Positions 1 to 11,104 of a stretch of DNA of 64,000 bases are shown one piece after another. The stretch is from an uncultured Actinomycetes bacterium. GTDB lineage: Bacteria > Actinomycetota > Actinomycetes > Nanopelagicales > Nanopelagicaceae. The stretch spans positions 1 to 64,000 of the forward strand of contig CALEGP010000003.1 in the NCBI GenBank assembly GCA_937876245.1. Reading direction: 5' to 3'. How positions within the stretch are numbered: position 1 is the first letter of the stretch; the number at the start of each line of letters is the position of its first letter. The position numbers and the translations under genes are program-made. Below the pieces are notes generated by a model, which worked only from the letters and a program-made list of their open reading frames with translations, ran no database searches and was not told where the DNA came from.

Positions 1-21
1 TGCTCCGGTATAACGAGCCAT
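1..21 (-). CDS. rpsD: 30S ribosomal protein S4, N-terminal 7 codons only (runs off window edge)
   Basis: Reverse complement of 1-21 reads ATG GCT CGT TAT ACC GGA GCA = MARYTGA, the S4 N-terminus, directly downstream of rpsK as in the alpha operon. Confidence 0.8.
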
Positions 22-37
22 TTATTCTCTTCCTTCC

Positions 38-457
38 TTAAACTCGACGTGGTTTGGTTGGGCGGCAGCCATTATGTGGTGCTGGAGTTACATCAGAGAT
101 GGCCCCAACTTCCAGACCAGCCGCTTGTAATGAACGAATAGCAGTTTCGCGACCAGAGCCTGGACCCTTTACGAAAACATCAACTTTCTTCAACCCGTGT
201 TCTTGTGCCCGACGAGCCGCAGCTTCTGCCGCCATCTGTGCAGCGAATGGCGTTGATTTACGTGAACCTTTGAAGCCGACTTGACCAGCTGATGACCAAG
301 AAATAACAGCGCCGGAAGGATCTGTAATTGAAATAATTGTGTTGTTGAATGTTGACTTGATGTAGGCCTGACCCACTGCAACATTCTTTTTTTCCTTCTT
401 GCGAAGTTTGACCTTGCCTTTTGCTCCAGCAGCAGTCTTTGACTTAGGTGCAGCCAT
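38..457 (-). CDS. rpsK: 30S ribosomal protein S11
   Basis: Protein with [44 protein letters not shown] and C-terminal [18 protein letters not shown]. Confidence 0.98.
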   Translation of the reverse strand: MAAPKSKTAAGAKGKVKLRKKEKKNVAVGQAYIKSTFNNTIISITDPSGAVISWSSAGQVGFKGSRKSTPFAAQMAAEAAARRAQEHGLKKVDVFVKGPGSGRETAIRSLQAAGLEVGAISDVTPAPHNGCRPTKPRRV

Positions 458-834
458 TACTTGGTCTCCTTCTTCTTGCCAGCGATTGCCTTACGTGGGC
501 CTTTACGTGTACGCGCATTTGTGTGCGTGCGTTGACCACGTACAGGAAGACCCTTGCGGTGGCGAATACCTTGGTAGCTCTGAATTTCAACCTTGCGGCG
601 AATATCTCCTGCTACTTCACGACGAAGATCACCTTCGATTTTGTAACTTTCTTCGATGAATTCACGAAGCTTTGCCAATTCTGGCTCTTGAAGATCTTTA
701 ACTCGAGTATCTGGGTTAACACCAGTTGCTGCAAGAATCGCATGCGAACGAGTTAATCCGATACCAAAAATATAAGTGAGCGCAATCTCCAATCGCTTTT
801 CGCGAGGAAGATCGACACCGACGAGACGTGCCAT
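457..834 (-). CDS. rpsM: 30S ribosomal protein S13
   Basis: [27 protein letters not shown]-terminal [23 protein letters not shown]. Confidence 0.98.
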   Translation of the reverse strand: MARLVGVDLPREKRLEIALTYIFGIGLTRSHAILAATGVNPDTRVKDLQEPELAKLREFIEESYKIEGDLRREVAGDIRRKVEIQSYQGIRHRKGLPVRGQRTHTNARTRKGPRKAIAGKKKETK

Positions 835-959
835 AACATTACCTATTTCTATATCCGAAAGGTCCTCCGTAATGCATCCAAATCATTTTGATTTGGCTTC
901 GGCCTATCGGTCCGAAGGTCTTAAGTATTTCTACTTAAGTCGCATCACGCGTTTAGTAT

Positions 960-1073
960 TTATCCTTGACGTTGTTTGTGGCGAAGATTCTCGCAAATAA
1001 CCATAACGCGACCATTACGACGGATGACTTTGCACTTGTCGCAAATCTTCTTCACGCTTGGTTTAACCTTCAC
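960..1073 (-). CDS. rpmJ: 50S ribosomal protein L36 (not in ORF track)
   Basis: Translated by hand from a GTG start: [37 protein letters not shown]; between infA and rpsM. Confidence 0.95.
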   Translation of the reverse strand: MKVKPSVKKICDKCKVIRRNGRVMVICENLRHKQRQG

Positions 1074-1093
1074 GATATTCCTCCAACTAACAG

Positions 1094-1315
1094 TTATTTG
1101 TAACGATAAATAATTCGACCTCTTGTGAGATCGTATGGACTAAGTTCTACGATTACGCGATCTTCAGGAAGAATGCGAATGTAGTTCTGTCGCATCTTGC
1201 CGCTAATGTGAGCAAGTACAACGTGTCCGTTTGTTAACGTAACTCGAAACATTGCGTTCGGTAGCGCTTCAGATACGGAGCCTTCAATTTCGATTGCGCC
1301 GTCTTTCTTAGCCAA
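1094..1315 (-). CDS. infA: Translation initiation factor IF-1
   Basis: [73 protein letters not shown]. Confidence 0.98.
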   Translation of the reverse strand: MAKKDGAIEIEGSVSEALPNAMFRVTLTNGHVVLAHISGKMRQNYIRILPEDRVIVELSPYDLTRGRIIYRYK

Positions 1316-1529
1316 GCAGTACCTACTTCTCTATTTCAAGCCATTAACAGGGGTCCGACCATCTCTGGACAGAGGGTTAGTCTAAGGGGAGACGGGCAAA
1401 TCAGGAAATCGGCCCTTATACTTCTAAATTCTTTGAGATGGCGCTAATTTCAGAAAAATTGTGGATTCCTCCTGATTGAGCCCATCGCTCTGAGCACACA
1501 TCCCCCAGCGGATCGTAAAAAAGTTGAAG

Positions 1530-2339
1530 TTAGAGCAGCTCTGAGATTTCGATCCCAAGTCGGCCAAGTTTGGCCTTGCCACCATCTATAGCCGTCAGGA
1601 CAAAAGGCTTTCCATCTGCCAGCAGCGCATATGAGTGCTCAAAATGTGCCCCCCTGCTTGCATCCTGTGAAACCACCGTCCATTCATCAGCTAAGACTTT
1701 GGTTACCGGTGAACCCTTTGTAATCATTGGTTCAATTGCTAGCGCCATACCGGACTTTAATTCGGGGCCCATCCCAGATGCACCAAAATTTAAAACATGT
1801 GGCTCCTGATGCATTTCGCTGCCAATTCCATGCCCGCCATATTCACGCAAAATTCCATATTTACCCTGAGAGCGAATGTAGTTTTCAATAGCAAACGAGA
1901 TATCAGTTAACTTTGCTCCAGCTTTACCGGCCGCGATCCCTCGCCACATAGATTCTTCGCAGGTGTCCAAAAGTTTCTGGTCGTCAGCATTTTTATTTCC
2001 AGCAATTGTCGAAAAAGCTGCATCGCCATGCCAGCCTTCAATGATGGCGCCGAAATCTATAGAGACTATATCTCCATCTTGAATCTCTCGATTATTCGGA
2101 ATGCCATGAACAATCTCTTCATTAACGGATGCACAAATAACTGCAGGGAAACCATGGTAGTTAAGAAAATTGGATTTTGCTTGATTCGCCGATAAATTCT
2201 TAACTGCAATCTCATTTAATTGATTAGTAGTAATGCCCGGAACAACTGCCTCACGCATTAGCTCCAGAGTCTCTCCGACAATCAAACCCGCCTTTCGCAT
2301 CAGCCTTAACTGATCTAGGGTCTTTATTTGAATTCCCAT
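1530..2339 (-). CDS. map: Type I methionine aminopeptidase
   Basis: MetAP motifs: ICASVNEEIVHGIP, IDFGAIIEGWHGDAAFS, GHGIGSEMHQEPHV; position after adk. Confidence 0.95.
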   Translation of the reverse strand: MGIQIKTLDQLRLMRKAGLIVGETLELMREAVVPGITTNQLNEIAVKNLSANQAKSNFLNYHGFPAVICASVNEEIVHGIPNNREIQDGDIVSIDFGAIIEGWHGDAAFSTIAGNKNADDQKLLDTCEESMWRGIAAGKAGAKLTDISFAIENYIRSQGKYGILREYGGHGIGSEMHQEPHVLNFGASGMGPELKSGMALAIEPMITKGSPVTKVLADEWTVVSQDASRGAHFEHSYALLADGKPFVLTAIDGGKAKLGRLGIEISELL

Positions 2340-2345
2340 TTTCTA

Positions 2346-2987
2346 TTACTTAAGTGCCGCTATCGCACGAGCTGCAATATCTGCAACCTCGCCAACTGCA
2401 GAAATTGATTTCAACAACCCAGTATCTCGGTAATAAGAAATAATCGGCTCCGTCTTTTCATGATAAACAGCCAACCTATTTGCAATTACGCTTTCAGAGT
2501 CATCTTGACGTTGGTAAAGCTCTCCCGCACATAGATCGCATGTTCCCTCAACTTTCGGTGCCTCAAAAATTGCGTGACTAGTGGCGCCACAACTGCGACA
2601 AACTCTGCGACCTGATAGTCGCTTAATAATTTCACTGTTCTCCAATAGAAATTCGAGAACTGCATCTAATGGAGTTGCTGCCTTTTCCAGAACTGCCTTG
2701 AGAAAATCAGCCTGGCCGATATTTCTTGGGTACCCATCTAGAAGGAAACCGTTCTCTGCATCTTCGTGAGTTAGTCGCTCTGCAACCATATCGTTGGTAA
2801 CAGAATCTGGTACGAGATTTCCGGCATCCATGAAAGATTTAGCAAGAATTCCTAGCTCGGTTTCACCCTTTATGTTGAGCCGAAAAATATCGCCAGTAGA
2901 AATATGGGGAATTGAAAAGTGGGATGCGAGTTGAACTGCCTGTGTTCCCTTACCCGCACCTGGTGGACCTACCAGGATTAGCCGCAT
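2346..2987 (-). CDS. adk: Adenylate kinase
   Basis: GPPGAGKGTQA P-loop, LDGYPRN, Cys-containing LID domain (CRSCGATSH...CDLC). Confidence 0.97.
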   Translation of the reverse strand: MRLILVGPPGAGKGTQAVQLASHFSIPHISTGDIFRLNIKGETELGILAKSFMDAGNLVPDSVTNDMVAERLTHEDAENGFLLDGYPRNIGQADFLKAVLEKAATPLDAVLEFLLENSEIIKRLSGRRVCRSCGATSHAIFEAPKVEGTCDLCAGELYQRQDDSESVIANRLAVYHEKTEPIISYYRDTGLLKSISAVGEVADIAARAIAALK

Positions 2988-4282
2988 TACTTAAGGAATC
3001 CCTCATATGAACGTTGTTGCAACTGGGATTCGATCTGCTTAGCAGTATCAAGGCCGACTCCAACTACGATCAGGATCGCAGTTCCGCCGAATGGGAAGTT
3101 ACCAGTTGCATTAAAGAGAATTAGAGCAATGATCGGAATTATCGCAACGAATGCAAGGTATAAAGAACCCGGGGCTGTAATACGTGAGAGCACATATTGT
3201 AAATATTCTGAAGTAGGACGGCCCGCACGAATACCCGGAATAAATCCACCGTATTTCTTCATATTTTCGGCAACTTCATCTGGATTAAATGTGATGGCTA
3301 CATAAAAATAGGTAAAGAAAATAATCATGCCGGAATAAGCAAGAATATAAATAGGGTGGTCACCTCTAACTAAATTCTGCTGTACCCAGACTGCCCACTT
3401 GGAAGAACTTCCGGAGAAGTTCACAATCAAAGATGGAATATAAAGCAGGGACGAGGCGAAAATTACTGGGATAACACCAGCCTGATTCACTTTAATTGGA
3501 ATATAAGTGCTTGTTCCGCCATAAGACTGACGACCCACTTGACGCTTGGCATATTGGACTGGAATACGACGTTGAGCTTGCTCAACGAATACCACTGCTG
3601 CAACAACCAGAATACCAACCGCCGTAACAAAGAGGAATGCAAACAAACCCTTTTGCAGCTTGATTGACCATAGTTGAGTCGGGAATTGCGCGGCAATTGA
3701 TGTGAAAATCAATATTGACATTCCGTTGCCTACGCCACGATCAGTAATTAATTCACCGAGCCACATGATTACCGCAGTTCCGGCAGTCATAACAAAAACC
3801 ATTGTCATGATTCTTTGCCATGAGGTATCAGGAATAATTGGATAGGCGCAACCGCTAAATAAACGCCCTGGAGTTCTTGCCACTGCTATCAACCCAGTTG
3901 ACTGCAAGATTGAAAGTCCAATTGTTAAGTAACGTGTGTACTGGGTTAGTGTCGCAGTTCCAGATTGTCCTTCAGCTTTTAGTGCTTCAAAGCGAGGAAT
4001 AACTACAGTCAATAGTTGAACAATAATCGAGCTTGTTATGTAAGGCATGATCCCAAGTGCGAAAACTGAAAGTTGTAGCAGCGCTCCGCCAGAGAAGAGG
4101 TTTACAAGACCGAAGAGCCCGCCATTGCTAGTTTGATCTAAACAGATCTGAACATTCCCGTAAGAAACCCCTGGCGTAGGAACGATCGAGCCAAAACGGA
4201 ACAGCGCCATAATGGCCAGAGTAAAGAAAATCTTTTTACGCAGATCTGGGGTCTTAAATGCCTTACCAAATGCTGAGAGCAT
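2987..4282 (-). CDS. secY: Protein translocase subunit SecY
   Basis: Multi-TM SecY with QSTGLIAV, GVGNGMSILIF and TYFYVAITFNPDEVAENMKKYGGFIPGIRAG. Confidence 0.98.
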   Translation of the reverse strand: MLSAFGKAFKTPDLRKKIFFTLAIMALFRFGSIVPTPGVSYGNVQICLDQTSNGGLFGLVNLFSGGALLQLSVFALGIMPYITSSIIVQLLTVVIPRFEALKAEGQSGTATLTQYTRYLTIGLSILQSTGLIAVARTPGRLFSGCAYPIIPDTSWQRIMTMVFVMTAGTAVIMWLGELITDRGVGNGMSILIFTSIAAQFPTQLWSIKLQKGLFAFLFVTAVGILVVAAVVFVEQAQRRIPVQYAKRQVGRQSYGGTSTYIPIKVNQAGVIPVIFASSLLYIPSLIVNFSGSSSKWAVWVQQNLVRGDHPIYILAYSGMIIFFTYFYVAITFNPDEVAENMKKYGGFIPGIRAGRPTSEYLQYVLSRITAPGSLYLAFVAIIPIIALILFNATGNFPFGGTAILIVVGVGLDTAKQIESQLQQRSYEGFLK

Positions 4283-4318
4283 GATTTTCTCCTCTTAACT
4301 AAATTAAATCTTTGGGAT

Positions 4319-4759
4319 TTAGAGTTTCTTTGCAGATCCGCCAGCAGCAGCAATCTTTTCAGATGCTGATGATGAAAACGCATGTGCCTCAATAGTTACT
4401 TTTACAGAAATTTCGCCATTTCCTAGAACCTTAATTGGATAGCCGTCACGAACAGCGCCCTTTGCAATTAAATCCGCAACGGTGACAGTGCCACCCTTTG
4501 GATAAAGTGCATTGATCGTTGAAACATTTACTGGCTGATATTCCGTACGCTCAGGGTTTTTGAAACCACGGAGTTTAGGAAGACGCATAACGAGAGGTAG
4601 CTGACCACCTTCGAAGCCGGCACGAACTACGTTACGAGCACGAGTTCCCTTGCCGCCTCGACCTGCAGTCTTTCCTTTTGAAGCTTCCCCGCGACCCTTA
4701 CGAGTACGAGATTTCTTAGCTCCAGGAGCTGGGCGTAGATGATGAACTTTTAGCACCAT
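4319..4759 (-). CDS. rplO: 50S ribosomal protein L15
   Basis: [37 protein letters not shown]. Confidence 0.97.
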   Translation of the reverse strand: MVLKVHHLRPAPGAKKSRTRKGRGEASKGKTAGRGGKGTRARNVVRAGFEGGQLPLVMRLPKLRGFKNPERTEYQPVNVSTINALYPKGGTVTVADLIAKGAVRDGYPIKVLGNGEISVKVTIEAHAFSSSASEKIAAAGGSAKKL

Positions 4760-4761
4760 TG

Positions 4762-4944
4762 TTATTCAACCTCCTCAACTTTGACGAGGTGGCGAACAGC
4801 AACGACCATTCCGCGAATTTCCGGACGATCTTCCTTGACCACAACATCACCGATTCTTTTTAGACCTAGTGAGCGCAAAGTTTCGCGGTGTTCTGGACGA
4901 CCGCCAACCTTTGAACGCAATTGCGTAACTTTTAAACGAGGCAT
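4762..4944 (-). CDS. rpmD: 50S ribosomal protein L30
   Basis: [44 protein letters not shown]. Confidence 0.97.
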   Translation of the reverse strand: MPRLKVTQLRSKVGGRPEHRETLRSLGLKRIGDVVVKEDRPEIRGMVVAVRHLVKVEEVE

Positions 4945-5582
4945 TATGCACCTACCGATGCTGCTATGGCACGAACAATTGCTGCTGGTGCGACATCTTC
5001 TAGTGGACGGCCACGGCGAGCAGCTATAGCGCTTGGGTGTTCCAAAGCTCTAAGTCCTGCAACCGTCGCATGAACCACGTTGATTGGATTATTAGATCCA
5101 AGTGACTTGGTAAGAATGTCAGTAATGCCAGCACAATCTAAAACTGCGCGTACAGGTCCACCTGCAACAACTCCAGTTCCTGGAGATGCTGGACGTAGCA
5201 CAACGATTGCAGCAGCTTTTTCGCCCTGAACACGATGTGGAATGGTTCCATAAAGGCGCGGCACTTTAAAGAAAGATTTCTTAGCTTCCTCTATGCCTTT
5301 AGCAATGGCTTGTGGAACTTCCTTTGCCTTGCCATAGCCAATACCAACAGTTCCATTTTGGTCCCCAACAACAACAAGCGCTGTGAATGAAAAACGACGA
5401 CCGCCTTTTACAACCTTTGACACTCGGTTGATGAAGACAACGCGCTCTGTGTATGGGGACTTCTCTTTATCTTGTCCGCCATCGCGACCGCGACGTTCAC
5501 GTCTATCTCCACCTTGGCCTTTTCCGCCAGCACGAGGATCACGTGCAGTTTCTGTAGTCGTAGGAGTAGGAGTAGTAGCCAT
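4944..5582 (-). CDS. rpsE: 30S ribosomal protein S5
   Basis: [48 protein letters not shown]. Confidence 0.97.
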   Translation of the reverse strand: MATTPTPTTTETARDPRAGGKGQGGDRRERRGRDGGQDKEKSPYTERVVFINRVSKVVKGGRRFSFTALVVVGDQNGTVGIGYGKAKEVPQAIAKGIEEAKKSFFKVPRLYGTIPHRVQGEKAAAIVVLRPASPGTGVVAGGPVRAVLDCAGITDILTKSLGSNNPINVVHATVAGLRALEHPSAIAARRGRPLEDVAPAAIVRAIAASVGA

Positions 5583-5962
5583 TAGAATTCCAATCCGCTA
5601 GCGCGCGCAGCATCTGCAAGTGCAGCAATGCGACCGTGGTATTTATTTCCACCGCGGTCAAAGACCACTGTAGTAATTCCTTTTTCCTTCGCGCGTTCAG
5701 CAATTGATACACCAAGAATTTTAGCCTTTGCAGACTTATCACTTGAAGAATCCTTGCGTAGCGCATCTTCCATCGTTGATGCGGAAACCAGTGTTTGACC
5801 GATTGAGTCATCCACGATTTGCACAAATAAATGGCGCGAAGATCGTGAAACCACCAGACGTGGTCGAGCAGTTGTGCCAGCAATTTTCTTGCGAACACGG
5901 AAGTGACGACGGGCGCGTGCCTTCTGAGAGGAGCCCTTAGCGACTTTTACACCGATAGCCAT
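5582..5962 (-). CDS. rplR: 50S ribosomal protein L18
   Basis: [62 protein letters not shown]. Confidence 0.97.
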   Translation of the reverse strand: MAIGVKVAKGSSQKARARRHFRVRKKIAGTTARPRLVVSRSSRHLFVQIVDDSIGQTLVSASTMEDALRKDSSSDKSAKAKILGVSIAERAKEKGITTVVFDRGGNKYHGRIAALADAARASGLEF

Positions 5963-6501
5963 TACTTCTTACCTGTCTTTCCTTGCTTGCGGCGGATACG
6001 TTGTCCATCCAAATGCAGTCCCTTACCTTTGTAAGGATCAGATTTGCGAAGTTTTTGGATCTTGGCAACAGTTTCTCCAACTAGTTGCTTGTCGATTCCA
6101 GTTACATGAAAACGTGTAGCAGAATCCACCTTGAAAGTAATTCCTTCAGGAGCTGGAAAATCAATTGAGTGGCTGTAGCCAAGCTGGAACTCAAGTCCCT
6201 GACCCTTTTCAATAACGCGATAACCGACGCCAACGATGGTGATTGACTTCGAATAACCATTTGTAACGCCTTCGATTAAATTAGAAACCAAAGAACGTGA
6301 TAGACCGTGAAGTGAACGAGAAGAACGTCCATCATCAGGTCGAGTAAGAGTAAGTACTGATCCCTCTTGGGAGATTGCAATCGGTTCTGCAATAACGTGA
6401 GTTAATGAACCTTTTGGTCCCTTAACAGTTACTGAAGAACCAGCGATTGAAACTTCAACGCCAGATGGAACAGTGATTGGACTACGACCGATACGTGACA
6501 T
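5962..6501 (-). CDS. rplF: 50S ribosomal protein L6
   Basis: [17 protein letters not shown]...[28 protein letters not shown]. Confidence 0.98.
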   Translation of the reverse strand: MSRIGRSPITVPSGVEVSIAGSSVTVKGPKGSLTHVIAEPIAISQEGSVLTLTRPDDGRSSRSLHGLSRSLVSNLIEGVTNGYSKSITIVGVGYRVIEKGQGLEFQLGYSHSIDFPAPEGITFKVDSATRFHVTGIDKQLVGETVAKIQKLRKSDPYKGKGLHLDGQRIRRKQGKTGKK

Positions 6502-6506
6502 TCAGA

Positions 6507-6911
6507 TCACCATACGTAGGCGAGAACTTCTCCGCCTACACCTTGCTTGTTAGCCGCTTTATCAGTTAAGAGACCTGATGAAGTGGAGATGATTGCGACA
6601 CCAAGTCCGCCAAGTACTTTTGGCAGCGCAGTTGACTTTGCATAAACGCGAAGACCTGGCTTTGAAATACGACGTAAGCCAGCAATTGAACGTTCGCGGT
6701 TAGCCCCGAACTTCAAGTCAATTGTTAATGTCTTGCCAAATCCAGTTGTTGAATTCTCTACTTTAAAACCAGCAATGAAACCCTCTTGCTTGAGGATTTC
6801 GGCAATACGAACCTTCACCGATGAAGATGGCATTGATACCACTTCATGGTAGGCAGAGTTCGCGTTGCGCAGACGTGCAAGCATGTCCGCTATCGGATCT
6901 GTCATTGTCAT
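6507..6911 (-). CDS. rpsH: 30S ribosomal protein S8
   Basis: [30 protein letters not shown]...[27 protein letters not shown]. Confidence 0.98.
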   Translation of the reverse strand: MTMTDPIADMLARLRNANSAYHEVVSMPSSSVKVRIAEILKQEGFIAGFKVENSTTGFGKTLTIDLKFGANRERSIAGLRRISKPGLRVYAKSTALPKVLGGLGVAIISTSSGLLTDKAANKQGVGGEVLAYVW

Positions 6912-7029
6912 TCTTGGCCTCTGGCCTTTCTCGAGCCGGTTTCCTTTCGGGACCTATCTCGTAGTTAGATCTAAGACGCTAACCAGGGTTGGTCACGTCG
7001 GACTTCTATTTCGCGAGCTTTTTAAAAAT

Positions 7030-7215
7030 CTACCAAGATGCCTTGGTTATGCCTGGAAGTTCACCACGGTGAGCCATTTCACGGAAGCAAATACGGCAAA
7101 TACCAAATTTTTGGTAAACCGAGTGAGGACGTCCACAACGTTGGCAACGTGTGTAACCCCGAACCTTGAATTTAGGTTTACGAGCTGCTTTTACCTTCAG
7201 TGATGTCTTTGCCAT
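7030..7215 (-). CDS. rpsN: 30S ribosomal protein S14 type Z (zinc-binding)
   Basis: [61 protein letters not shown]; two CxxC. Confidence 0.97.
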   Translation of the reverse strand: MAKTSLKVKAARKPKFKVRGYTRCQRCGRPHSVYQKFGICRICFREMAHRGELPGITKASW

Positions 7216-7227
7216 CTGGCGCCTCTC

Positions 7228-7785
7228 CTAGTTTGCCTTGAACGGGAAGCCAAGCGCACGAAGTAATTCGTGGCCCTCTTCGTCATTCTTGGCAGTAGTT
7301 ACGAAAGTGATATCCATACCGCGGGTGCGATCAATCTTATCCTGCTCGATTTCTGGGAAAACATTTTGTTCGGTCAGGCCGAATGTATAGTTTCCATTTC
7401 CATCAAATTGCTTTGGTGAAAGACCACGAAAGTCACGAATACGAGGAATCGCGATCGAGAGTAGACGATCTGTGAACTCCCACATGCGATCGTTACGAAG
7501 CGTGACGTGGCAACCAATTGGCATGCCTTCGCGCAACTTGAATTGAGCAATTGATTTACGTGACTTCGTTACCTGAGGCTTCTGGCCAGTGATAATCGTT
7601 ATGTCACGAATTGCTCCTTCAATTAATTTTGAATCACGAGCTGCTTCGCCAACACCCATATTCACAATTACCTTAGTGAGGGTAGGGATCTGCATTACGT
7701 TCTTGTATGCAAACTTGGTTTTCAGGGCTGGTTTGATTTCAGCCTGATAGCGCGCCTTTAGGCGAGGTGCAATAGAGGTGCTCAT
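7228..7785 (-). CDS. rplE: 50S ribosomal protein L5
   Basis: [59 protein letters not shown]. Confidence 0.98.
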   Translation of the reverse strand: MSTSIAPRLKARYQAEIKPALKTKFAYKNVMQIPTLTKVIVNMGVGEAARDSKLIEGAIRDITIITGQKPQVTKSRKSIAQFKLREGMPIGCHVTLRNDRMWEFTDRLLSIAIPRIRDFRGLSPKQFDGNGNYTFGLTEQNVFPEIEQDKIDRTRGMDITFVTTAKNDEEGHELLRALGFPFKAN

Positions 7786-8111
7786 TAGATGTCCTTTCCG
7801 GTACGGCGAGAGATGCGAACATTCTTGCCATTTTCATCTTTGCGAACTCCGCTGCGAGTAGCTTTTCCGTCGCCATCAACCAACATCACATTCGAAATAT
7901 GAATTGCTGATTCAACGGTAAGAATTCCGCCAACTTTAACGCCGCGCTCACTAGTTGTTTCTTGGGTGTGGCGCTTTACGCGAGCAACACCTTCGACAAG
8001 AACACGAGACTTGGCTCTGTCCACTTCAAGAATCTTTCCAGTTACGCCTTTATCTTTTCCGGCAATAACAAGGACTTGATCGCCCTTCTTAAGTTTCATA
8101 TGGTTTGCCAT
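7785..8111 (-). CDS. rplX: 50S ribosomal protein L24
   Basis: Start trimmed to [30 protein letters not shown]; track ORF begins at 8135. Confidence 0.95.
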   Translation of the reverse strand: MANHMKLKKGDQVLVIAGKDKGVTGKILEVDRAKSRVLVEGVARVKRHTQETTSERGVKVGGILTVESAIHISNVMLVDGDGKATRSGVRKDENGKNVRISRRTGKDI

Positions 8112-8115
8112 TTTT

Positions 8116-8484
8116 TTATAGCACCTCCGGAGCAAGGGAAATAATCTTCATAAACTTCTTGTCGCGAAGTTCGCGTGCAACAGGTCCGAAGATACGAGTG
8201 CCGCGTGGTTCGCCATCGGCTTTAAGGATGACTGCAGCATTCTCGTCAAACTTGATATATGAACCATCAGGACGACGGTTCTCCTTTACGGTGCGAACGA
8301 TGACAGCCTTTACGACTTCACCTTTCTTTACTTGACCGCCAGGGATTGCATCTTTTACAGTGCAAACGATGATGTCGCCGATTCCTGCATAGCGACGTGA
8401 AGAGCCACCGAGAACACGAATACAAAGGAGTTCCTTTGCACCGGTGTTATCCGCGACTCGAAGTCTGGATTCTTGTTGAATCAT
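8116..8484 (-). CDS. rplN: 50S ribosomal protein L14
   Basis: [40 protein letters not shown]...[18 protein letters not shown]. Confidence 0.98.
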   Translation of the reverse strand: MIQQESRLRVADNTGAKELLCIRVLGGSSRRYAGIGDIIVCTVKDAIPGGQVKKGEVVKAVIVRTVKENRRPDGSYIKFDENAAVILKADGEPRGTRIFGPVARELRDKKFMKIISLAPEVL

Positions 8485-8497
8485 TTTTCAGTTCCCC

Positions 8498-8773
8498 CTA
8501 CTTAGCCTTCTCAAGAATTTCAACAAGTCGCCAACGCTTTGTAGCTGATAGCGGGCGTGTTTCCATCAAGAGAACGCGGTCGCCGATACCGGCAGTATTG
8601 TTCTCGTCATGTGCTTTGAGTTTATGAGTACGAGTCATAACCTTTGAGTACATGGCGTGCTTGACTTGGTTCTTAATTTCGACAACGACAGTTTTATCCA
8701 TCTTGTCGGAAGTTACGATTCCTTCTCTAGTTTTACGGAAGCCACGGCCTTCTTCCTTGTTAGCAGATGTCAT
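8498..8773 (-). CDS. rpsQ: 30S ribosomal protein S17
   Basis: [42 protein letters not shown]. Confidence 0.97.
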   Translation of the reverse strand: MTSANKEEGRGFRKTREGIVTSDKMDKTVVVEIKNQVKHAMYSKVMTRTHKLKAHDENNTAGIGDRVLLMETRPLSATKRWRLVEILEKAK

Positions 8774-8988
8774 GCTGCGCCTCCAATTCCTAATTCACGT
8801 TCACGTAAGATTGTATAAATCCGAGCGATTTCTTTGCGAACCGCCGTCAGGCGACCATGGCTCTCCAGTTGTCCGGTAGCAGCTTGGAATCGAAGGTTGA
8901 AAAGCTCTTCCTTTGACTCACGCAATTTTGTAGCCAATTCTTCGCTCGCAAGAGCGCGCAGCTCTTCAGTTGTAACGATAATTGCCAT
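8770..8988 (-). CDS. rpmC: 50S ribosomal protein L29
   Basis: [51 protein letters not shown]. Confidence 0.97.
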   Translation of the reverse strand: MAIIVTTEELRALASEELATKLRESKEELFNLRFQAATGQLESHGRLTAVRKEIARIYTILRERELGIGGAA

Positions 8989-9401
8989 TAGAACTCCTCA
9001 CGACGAACTACTCGGCACTTCATTGGAAGCTTGTGAATCGCACGAGTCATTGCCTCGGTAGCGATTTCTTCAGTTACTCCAGAGATTTCAAACATCACGC
9101 GCCCTGGCTTGACGTTTGCAATCCACCATTCAGGAGATCCTTTACCAGAACCCATACGAGTTTCGGCTGGCTTCTTTGTAAGTGGACGATCTGGGTAAAT
9201 ATTGATCCAAACTTTTCCACCGCGCTTGATATGACGAGTCATAGCAATACGAGCAGCTTCAATTTGGCGGTTAGTTACATAGGCAGGTTCTAGAGCCTGA
9301 ATACCAAAGTCACCAAATGCAACAACGGTTCCGCCCTTAGACTTTCCACCACGTCTTGGGTGGTGCTGCTTACGGTGCTTAACTTTGCGTGGAATTAACA
9401 T
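8988..9401 (-). CDS. rplP: 50S ribosomal protein L16
   Basis: [88 protein letters not shown]. Confidence 0.98.
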   Translation of the reverse strand: MLIPRKVKHRKQHHPRRGGKSKGGTVVAFGDFGIQALEPAYVTNRQIEAARIAMTRHIKRGGKVWINIYPDRPLTKKPAETRMGSGKGSPEWWIANVKPGRVMFEISGVTEEIATEAMTRAIHKLPMKCRVVRREEF

Positions 9402-9403
9402 TT

Positions 9404-10258
9404 TTAAGCCTCGCCTCCCTCTGTTGCAGGAGTTGCAGGAGTTGCAGGAGTTGCAGGAGTTGCAGGAGTTGCAGGAGTTGCAGCTACTGCAGCTACTGCA
9501 GCTACTGCAGCACGAGATTCCACTGTTGAGGTGGTTACTTCACCGCGTGGTGCGCGAGGTGCACGTGGACCACCGCGAGATGGTTTTGGTGCACGAGCTG
9601 CTGCAAGTGCAGCGGCTGCGCGTTCTGCGCGAGATTCAATAACTTCACCCTTGTAAATCCAAACCTTTACTCCCAAACGACCAAAAGTCGTATGTGCTTC
9701 GTAGAATCCGTAGTCGATATCTGCACGAAGCGTATGAAGAGGTACGCGACCTTCGCGGTAGAACTCTGAGCGAGACATTTCTGCGCCACCGAGACGACCA
9801 CCACATTGCACACGAATGCCTTGCGCACCAGCTTTGAGAGCGGTTTGCATTGACTTACGCATTGCGCGACGGAATGAAACACGAGCTGCTAGCTGTTCCG
9901 CAATTCCTTGCGCAACAAGCTGAGCATTTATCTCAGGATTCTTTACCTCAAGAATATTTAGTTGAACTTGCTTTCCAGTTAGCTTTTCAAGCTTCTCACG
10001 AATCTTGTCTGCTTCTGTTCCACGACGGCCAATAACAATTCCTGGACGAGCCGTGTGAAGATCCACACGTACACGTTCCCGAGTACGTTCAATTTCAATA
10101 TGTGAAACACCGGCGCGCTCCATGCCCTTAGACATTGTGCGACGAATTTCAATATCTTCTTTTACATAATCCTTGTAAAGCTTTTCAGCATACCAACGTG
10201 ACTTAAATTCAGTTGTGATACCAAGGCGAAAGCCGTGTGGATTTACTTTTTGACCCAT
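9404..10258 (-). CDS. rpsC: 30S ribosomal protein S3 with Ala/Thr/Pro repeat tail
   Basis: [36 protein letters not shown]-terminal [35 protein letters not shown]. Confidence 0.98.
   Translation of the reverse strand: MGQKVNPHGFRLGITTEFKSRWYAEKLYKDYVKEDIEIRRTMSKGMERAGVSHIEIERTRERVRVDLHTARPGIVIGRRGTEADKIREKLEKLTGKQVQLNILEVKNPEINAQLVAQGIAEQLAARVSFRRAMRKSMQTALKAGAQGIRVQCGGRLGGAEMSRSEFYREGRVPLHTLRADIDYGFYEAHTTFGRLGVKVWIYKGEVIESRAERAAAALAAARAPKPSRGGPRAPRAPRGEVTTSTVESRAAVAAVAAVAATPATPATPATPATPATPATEGGEA
9423..9512. repeat. 9-bp in-frame tandem repeat in rpsC (about 10 units)
   Basis: gttgcagga x6 followed by gttgcagct, actgcagct x2, actgcagca. Confidence 0.95.
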
Positions 10259-10818
10259 TATTCGGCCTTCCCCTCTTTAGCCACTGCTTTTTTAGCAGGC
10301 GCTTTCTTAGCCGGAGCCTTTTTGGCTGCCGCCTTCTTAGGTACCGCTTTCTTAGGCGCTGACACGGCTGAGGCTGCTAGCTCGGTGGCTTCTTTTGCTA
10401 CCTGCTTAACAACTGGAGCGTGCTTTACGACTTTGCGTGGTCCATTTGATCGGTAGTTACGATCATCCGAAACAACAAAAGTGATTGTTGAGGTCCGCTT
10501 GCGAATCGTAAATCCGCGCCCCTGCGCTCTTGGACGAAAACGCTTAAGAGTGAACCCTTCATCTACCAGCGCTTCAGCAATCCAAAGTCCAGATGAGTCA
10601 CGAAGTGATGGATTCTTCTGCTTTGCATTATCAACAGCAGAGGCAAGTAGGGTATAAAGCTCTTTTGCGATTTCCTGGTTTGCAAACTTCAAAGTTGAAA
10701 GTGCAGTGTCAACGCGCTCTCCTCGGATGATATTTACGACGCGGCGCGCCTTTTGAGGTGTCGTGCGAGTTTCACGCAGTACTGCGCGCGCAACTAATGC
10801 GGTATCAGTATTAGCCAC
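10258..10818 (-). CDS. rplV: 50S ribosomal protein L22 with Lys/Ala-rich C-terminal tail
   Basis: [40 protein letters not shown] start chosen adjacent to rpsS stop; ATG at 10833 is an alternative. Confidence 0.92.
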   Translation of the reverse strand: MANTDTALVARAVLRETRTTPQKARRVVNIIRGERVDTALSTLKFANQEIAKELYTLLASAVDNAKQKNPSLRDSSGLWIAEALVDEGFTLKRFRPRAQGRGFTIRKRTSTITFVVSDDRNYRSNGPRKVVKHAPVVKQVAKEATELAASAVSAPKKAVPKKAAAKKAPAKKAPAKKAVAKEGKAE

Positions 10819-11092
10819 GAGCAGCCCTCGCATCCGTCTTGACGTGCCCTCTGAAGGTACGAGTTGGTGAAAATTCACCGAGCTTGTGACCGACCATGGC
10901 ATCTGTAATGAAAACTGGAACGTGCTTGCGACCATCATGAACTGCGATGGTGTGACCAATCATTGATGGAGTAATCATTGAACGGCGAGACCAAGTCTTA
11001 ATAACGTTCTTGGTATTCGCGGCATTCTGAGCATCCACCTTTTTTACAAGGTGACCGTCCACGAATGGACCCTTCTTTAAACTACGTGGCAT
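10811..11092 (-). CDS. rpsS: 30S ribosomal protein S19
   Basis: [23 protein letters not shown]...[36 protein letters not shown]. Confidence 0.98.
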   Translation of the reverse strand: MPRSLKKGPFVDGHLVKKVDAQNAANTKNVIKTWSRRSMITPSMIGHTIAVHDGRKHVPVFITDAMVGHKLGEFSPTRTFRGHVKTDARAARG

Positions 11093-11104
11093 TTGTAAGG
11101 CTCC

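Noticed and set aside
9423-9512. CRISPR-like tandem repeat
   Set aside because: 9-bp period with no spacers, in frame within rpsC; no cas genes anywhere in the window
9385-9642. Plus-strand ORF encoding [11 protein letters not shown] repeats
   Set aside because: Antisense reading of the 9-bp tandem repeat inside rpsC; no independent coding support
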